Below, in pieces: positions 5,634 to 7,913 of a stretch of 7,913 nucleotides of DNA (position 1 is its first letter; every line of letters starts with the position of its first letter). The notes beneath the pieces were generated by a model. That model saw only the letters and a program-made list of their open reading frames with translations. It ran no database searches and had not been told where the DNA came from. Where the stretch lies: positions 1 through 7,913 of the forward strand of contig CACZPE010000029.1 in assembly GCA_902782875.1 (NCBI GenBank), given 5' to 3'. The position numbers and the translations under genes were made by a program. This stretch comes from an uncultured Ruminococcus sp. Its GTDB lineage: Bacteria > Bacillota_A > Clostridia > Oscillospirales > Ruminococcaceae.

Positions 5634-6392
5634 ATGAACAGTGAGGCAAAAAGGATACTCGAAGCAGTGAGAGACGGCAGGGTATCCGTTGATGAGGCAC
5701 TTCTGAAGCTGAAAACAGAGCCGTTTGATGATCTGGGCTATGCCAAGGTGGATCATCACAGAAGGCTCAGACAGGGCTCAGCCGAGGTGATATACGGCGC
5801 AGGGAAGACTGCCGCACAGATGAGCGGCATAATCCGCTCCATGAAGGAGCACGGGCAGGAGCGCATACTCATAACACGTCTTTCGCAGGAAAATGCGGAG
5901 GTGCTCTCACGTTCAGAGGATATGGACTACTTTGAAGAGGCGCGCATCGGCGTGATCGGGGGATTTCCCGAGCCTGACGGCCTTGGATGTGTAGTCGTTG
6001 CCACAGGCGGTACGAGCGACATACCCGTTGCCGAGGAGGCAGCACTGACTGCAGAGATTCACGGCAGCCGTGTTGAGAGACTTTATGATGTGGGTGTATC
6101 GGGGCTGCACAGGCTCCTTTCACACACGGATATGATAATGTCGGCTTCGGTAATAATCGCTGTGGCAGGTATGGAGGGGGCTCTTGCGAGCGTGATAGGC
6201 GGCCTTGCCGACTGCCCCGTGATAGCCGTGCCTACGAGCGTGGGCTACGGAGCATCCTTCGGCGGTATGTCCGCGCTTCTTTCAATGCTCAATTCCTGTG
6301 CGAGCGGAGTAGCTGTGGTCAATATAGACAATGGCTTCGGCGCAGGTTATTTTGCAAATATGATAAACCATATGGACGGAGGTAGGATATGA
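5634..6392 (+). CDS. larB: LarB, nickel-pincer nucleotide cofactor biosynthesis carboxylase/hydrolase
   Basis: A 252-residue protein related in its C-terminal part to PurE-type AIR carboxylase; typical LarB length. LarB carboxylates C5 of the pyridinium ring of nicotinic acid adenine dinucleotide and cleaves off AMP, giving the dicarboxylated mononucleotide that LarE then sulfurates. Seen: an N-terminal helical region (1-40) with VSVDEALLKL; GAGKTAAQ (55-62); ATGGTSDIPVAEEA (123-136); DVGVSGLHR (152-160); VAGMEGALASVIGGL (177-191) with E181; PTSVGYGASFGGMSALL (200-216); and NSCASGVAVVNIDNGFGA (220-237) with C222. E181 and C222 match by motif the glutamate and cysteine reported as key active-site residues in Lactiplantibacillus LarB (about E180 and C221). 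GGAG lies 6 nt before ATG 5634. The stop overlaps the larC start as ATGA. Confidence 0.96.
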   Translation: MNSEAKRILEAVRDGRVSVDEALLKLKTEPFDDLGYAKVDHHRRLRQGSAEVIYGAGKTAAQMSGIIRSMKEHGQERILITRLSQENAEVLSRSEDMDYFEEARIGVIGGFPEPDGLGCVVVATGGTSDIPVAEEAALTAEIHGSRVERLYDVGVSGLHRLLSHTDMIMSASVIIAVAGMEGALASVIGGLADCPVIAVPTSVGYGASFGGMSALLSMLNSCASGVAVVNIDNGFGAGYFANMINHMDGGRI

Positions 6393-7597
6393 AAACACTG
6401 TACTTTGACTGCAGCATGGGCGCAGCGGGGGATATGCTCACAGCTGCTCTCACTGAGCTTATGCCCGAACCCGAGGAGTTCGTTGAAAGACTCAATTCAT
6501 TAGGTATCCCCGATGTGGAGTTCATTGCCGAGCATACATCAAAGAGCGGCATTGTGGGCACACATATGAAAGTCTCTGTTAACGGCGTTTCAGAAGGAGA
6601 CCACGACCATGATCATGATCACGGCGGTCATCATCATACCTCCATGCATGATATAGAAAATATCGTAGAAGAGCTGAGAGTGCCGTCAAAGGTCAAGTCC
6701 GACATACTTGCGGTATACGGCCTTATCGCAGAGGCTGAGAGCCACGCTCACGGCGTGCCCGTTGACCAGATACATTTCCATGAGGTGGGTACGATGGATG
6801 CCGTTGCGGATATAACAGCGGTATGTCTTGCTGTGCACGAGCTCTCTCCTGATATGATAACCGCTTCGCCCGTACATGTGGGAAGCGGCAGTGTAAAATG
6901 CGCTCACGGCGTTCTGCCCGTGCCTGCTCCCGCTACTGAGTATATCCTCAGGGGCGTGCCGGTATACGGCGGCAGCATTAAGGGCGAGCTGTGCACACCG
7001 ACAGGTGCGGCGCTGCTGAAGCACTTTGTAAACAGCTTCGGTGATATGCCTGTCATCAGGGCTTATGCAACAGGCTATGGCATGGGCACCGAAGATTATG
7101 AGCAGGCAAACTGTCTGCGCGCTGTGATAGGCGAATCCCTTGATTCCACTGATACCGTAACGACACTTTCCTGCAATATAGACGATATGTCTGCAGAGGA
7201 TATATCCTATGCGATGAAGATGCTGTTTGCAGGCGGTGCGATGGAGGTATACACAGTACCTGTGGGCATGAAGAAATCCCGCATGGGCACTATGCTGTGC
7301 GTTATATGCAACGATGACAACAAGGAGAGCATACTCGAGATCATATTCATGCACACTACTACCATAGGTGTACGCGAATCTCTCAATAAGAGATATATAC
7401 TCGACAGACATACAGAAGTAGTCAACACCCCCTACGGGAAGATACACAGAAAGGTATCCACAGGCTACGGTGTGTCAAGGATAAAGTATGAGCACGACGA
7501 TCTTGAAAGACTTGCTGCTGAAAACTACGTCAGCATAGACGAGATAAGAAGCGAGCTTGCAAGGATAGCGACAGATGATGAGGACAGCGAACAGTAA
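6389..7597 (+). CDS. larC: LarC, nickel-inserting cyclometallase for the NPN cofactor (uninterrupted form)
   Basis: A 402-residue protein of the former DUF111 family. LarC inserts nickel into the dithio-dicarboxylated nucleotide in a CTP-dependent reaction, forming the Ni-C and Ni-S bonds. Seen: FDCSMGAAGDMLTAAL (6-21), the family's N-terminal signature; a histidine/aspartate-rich stretch DHDHDHDHGGHHH (71-83) and H87, a likely nickel-handling segment; HFHEVGTMDAVADI (129-142); SPVHVGSGSV (160-169); ELCTPTGAALL (200-210); the C-terminal domain with CNIDDMSAED (262-271), PVGMKKSRMGTML (291-303) and TTTIGVRE (323-330). In Lactiplantibacillus plantarum larC is split by a programmed frameshift; here the frame is continuous through the equivalent linker (about 245-258). 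GGAGG lies 6 nt before ATG 6389, inside larB. The end overlaps the start of larE by 23 nt. Confidence 0.96.
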   Translation: MKTLYFDCSMGAAGDMLTAALTELMPEPEEFVERLNSLGIPDVEFIAEHTSKSGIVGTHMKVSVNGVSEGDHDHDHDHGGHHHTSMHDIENIVEELRVPSKVKSDILAVYGLIAEAESHAHGVPVDQIHFHEVGTMDAVADITAVCLAVHELSPDMITASPVHVGSGSVKCAHGVLPVPAPATEYILRGVPVYGGSIKGELCTPTGAALLKHFVNSFGDMPVIRAYATGYGMGTEDYEQANCLRAVIGESLDSTDTVTTLSCNIDDMSAEDISYAMKMLFAGGAMEVYTVPVGMKKSRMGTMLCVICNDDNKESILEIIFMHTTTIGVRESLNKRYILDRHTEVVNTPYGKIHRKVSTGYGVSRIKYEHDDLERLAAENYVSIDEIRSELARIATDDEDSEQ

Positions 7598-7913
7598 AAA
7601 GCAGATACTCGAAGAATATCTGCGCGATACCGACTCAATAGCAATAGCGTATTCGGCGGGAGTGGATTCCACATTCCTGCTCAGATGCGCACATGATATA
7701 CTCGGAGACAAGGCGATAGCTGTTACCGCAGTATCGCCTTTTTTTCCGAAAGAGGAGCTTGATGAGGCTGTATCCTTCTGCAAGACAGAGGGTATTCGCC
7801 ATGTGATAACTGAGACTGATCCGCTTTCGGATGAAAGGATAGCGGCAAATACTCCCGACAGGTGCTATCTGTGCAAACGAAAGATATTTGAGCAGATAAA
7901 GGCAGTCGCCGCA
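7575..7913 (+). CDS. larE: LarE, ATP-dependent sulfur transferase for the NPN cofactor, 3'-truncated by the window edge
   Basis: The first 113 residues are present and the frame is open at the end; the family is about 265-280 long. LarE activates the LarB product's carboxylates by adenylation and replaces them with thiocarboxylates. Seen: the PP-loop AYSAGVDSTFLL (25-36), the ATP-pyrophosphatase signature; AVSPFFPKEELDEA (52-65); and ANTPDRCYLCKRKIF (91-105), a LarE-typical segment. C97 and C100 form a CxxC pair. The cysteine that gives up its sulfur in L. plantarum LarE (C176) would lie outside the window. Two ATGs in a row (7575, 7578) can serve as start; 7575 has AAGGA (7561-7565) 9 nt upstream and is preferred. 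The gene overlaps larC by 23 nt in another frame, supporting coupled translation. Confidence 0.93.
   Translation, partial: MMRTANSKKQILEEYLRDTDSIAIAYSAGVDSTFLLRCAHDILGDKAIAVTAVSPFFPKEELDEAVSFCKTEGIRHVITETDPLSDERIAANTPDRCYLCKRKIFEQIKAVAA

Noticed and set aside
6686..7447. Antisense open frame (253 codons) inside larC
   Set aside because: The + strand is clear LarC; the antisense product is rich in Tyr/His/Cys, as expected from reverse reading of this codon usage.
1..7913. tRNA, rRNA, CRISPR array, insertion sequence, phage or integration site
   Set aside because: Nothing resembling a tRNA cloverleaf, regularly spaced repeats, a transposase or terminal inverted repeats was seen; gene density is that of an ordinary chromosome.

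Overview
The window (about half G+C, rich in ATA isoleucine and AGA/AGG arginine codons, strong AAGGAGG-type ribosome binding sites, all genes on the + strand) looks like the chromosome of an anaerobic Firmicute, most plausibly a Ruminococcus-like member of the Clostridia. This is judged from protein style and codon use only; no database was consulted.

Layout. (1) 1-2547: the 3' four fifths of carB, the large subunit of carbamoyl-phosphate synthase, followed by a strong 14-bp hairpin. (2) 2655-3470: a 23S rRNA guanine-N1 methyltransferase of the RlmA family with its zinc finger. (3) 3476-4719: a near-consensus promoter, a 70-residue ribbon-helix-helix (RHH) type protein, and a diacylglycerol-kinase-family lipid kinase 23 nt downstream. 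(4) 4726-5616: a compact transcription unit with a near-consensus promoter embedded in an 8-bp inverted repeat, a leader of about 110 nt, two overlapping genes for small membrane proteins of unknown function, and an intrinsic-terminator-like hairpin with a possible competing antiterminator. (5) 5634-7913 (runs off the window): larB, larC and the start of larE, overlapping one another and encoding assembly of the nickel-pincer nucleotide (NPN) cofactor of lactate racemase and related LarA enzymes.

How the genes work together. LarB carboxylates and hydrolyses nicotinic acid adenine dinucleotide, LarE donates the two sulfurs, and LarC inserts nickel using CTP; the overlaps suggest one translationally coupled operon. 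No larA-type apoenzyme and no nickel transporter of a recognised family lies in the window. carB, rlmA and the lipid kinase are housekeeping genes with no visible link to lar.

The part most worth following up is 4726-5616. The two small membrane proteins have no function I can name. They are translationally coupled, appear to share a W-G-x-x ... acidic-V motif that could mean ancient duplication, and are separated from larBCE only by a putative attenuator. The inverted repeat at their promoter has half-sites resembling those described for Helicobacter NikR, though with different spacing. A nickel connection is a hypothesis, not something the sequence proves.
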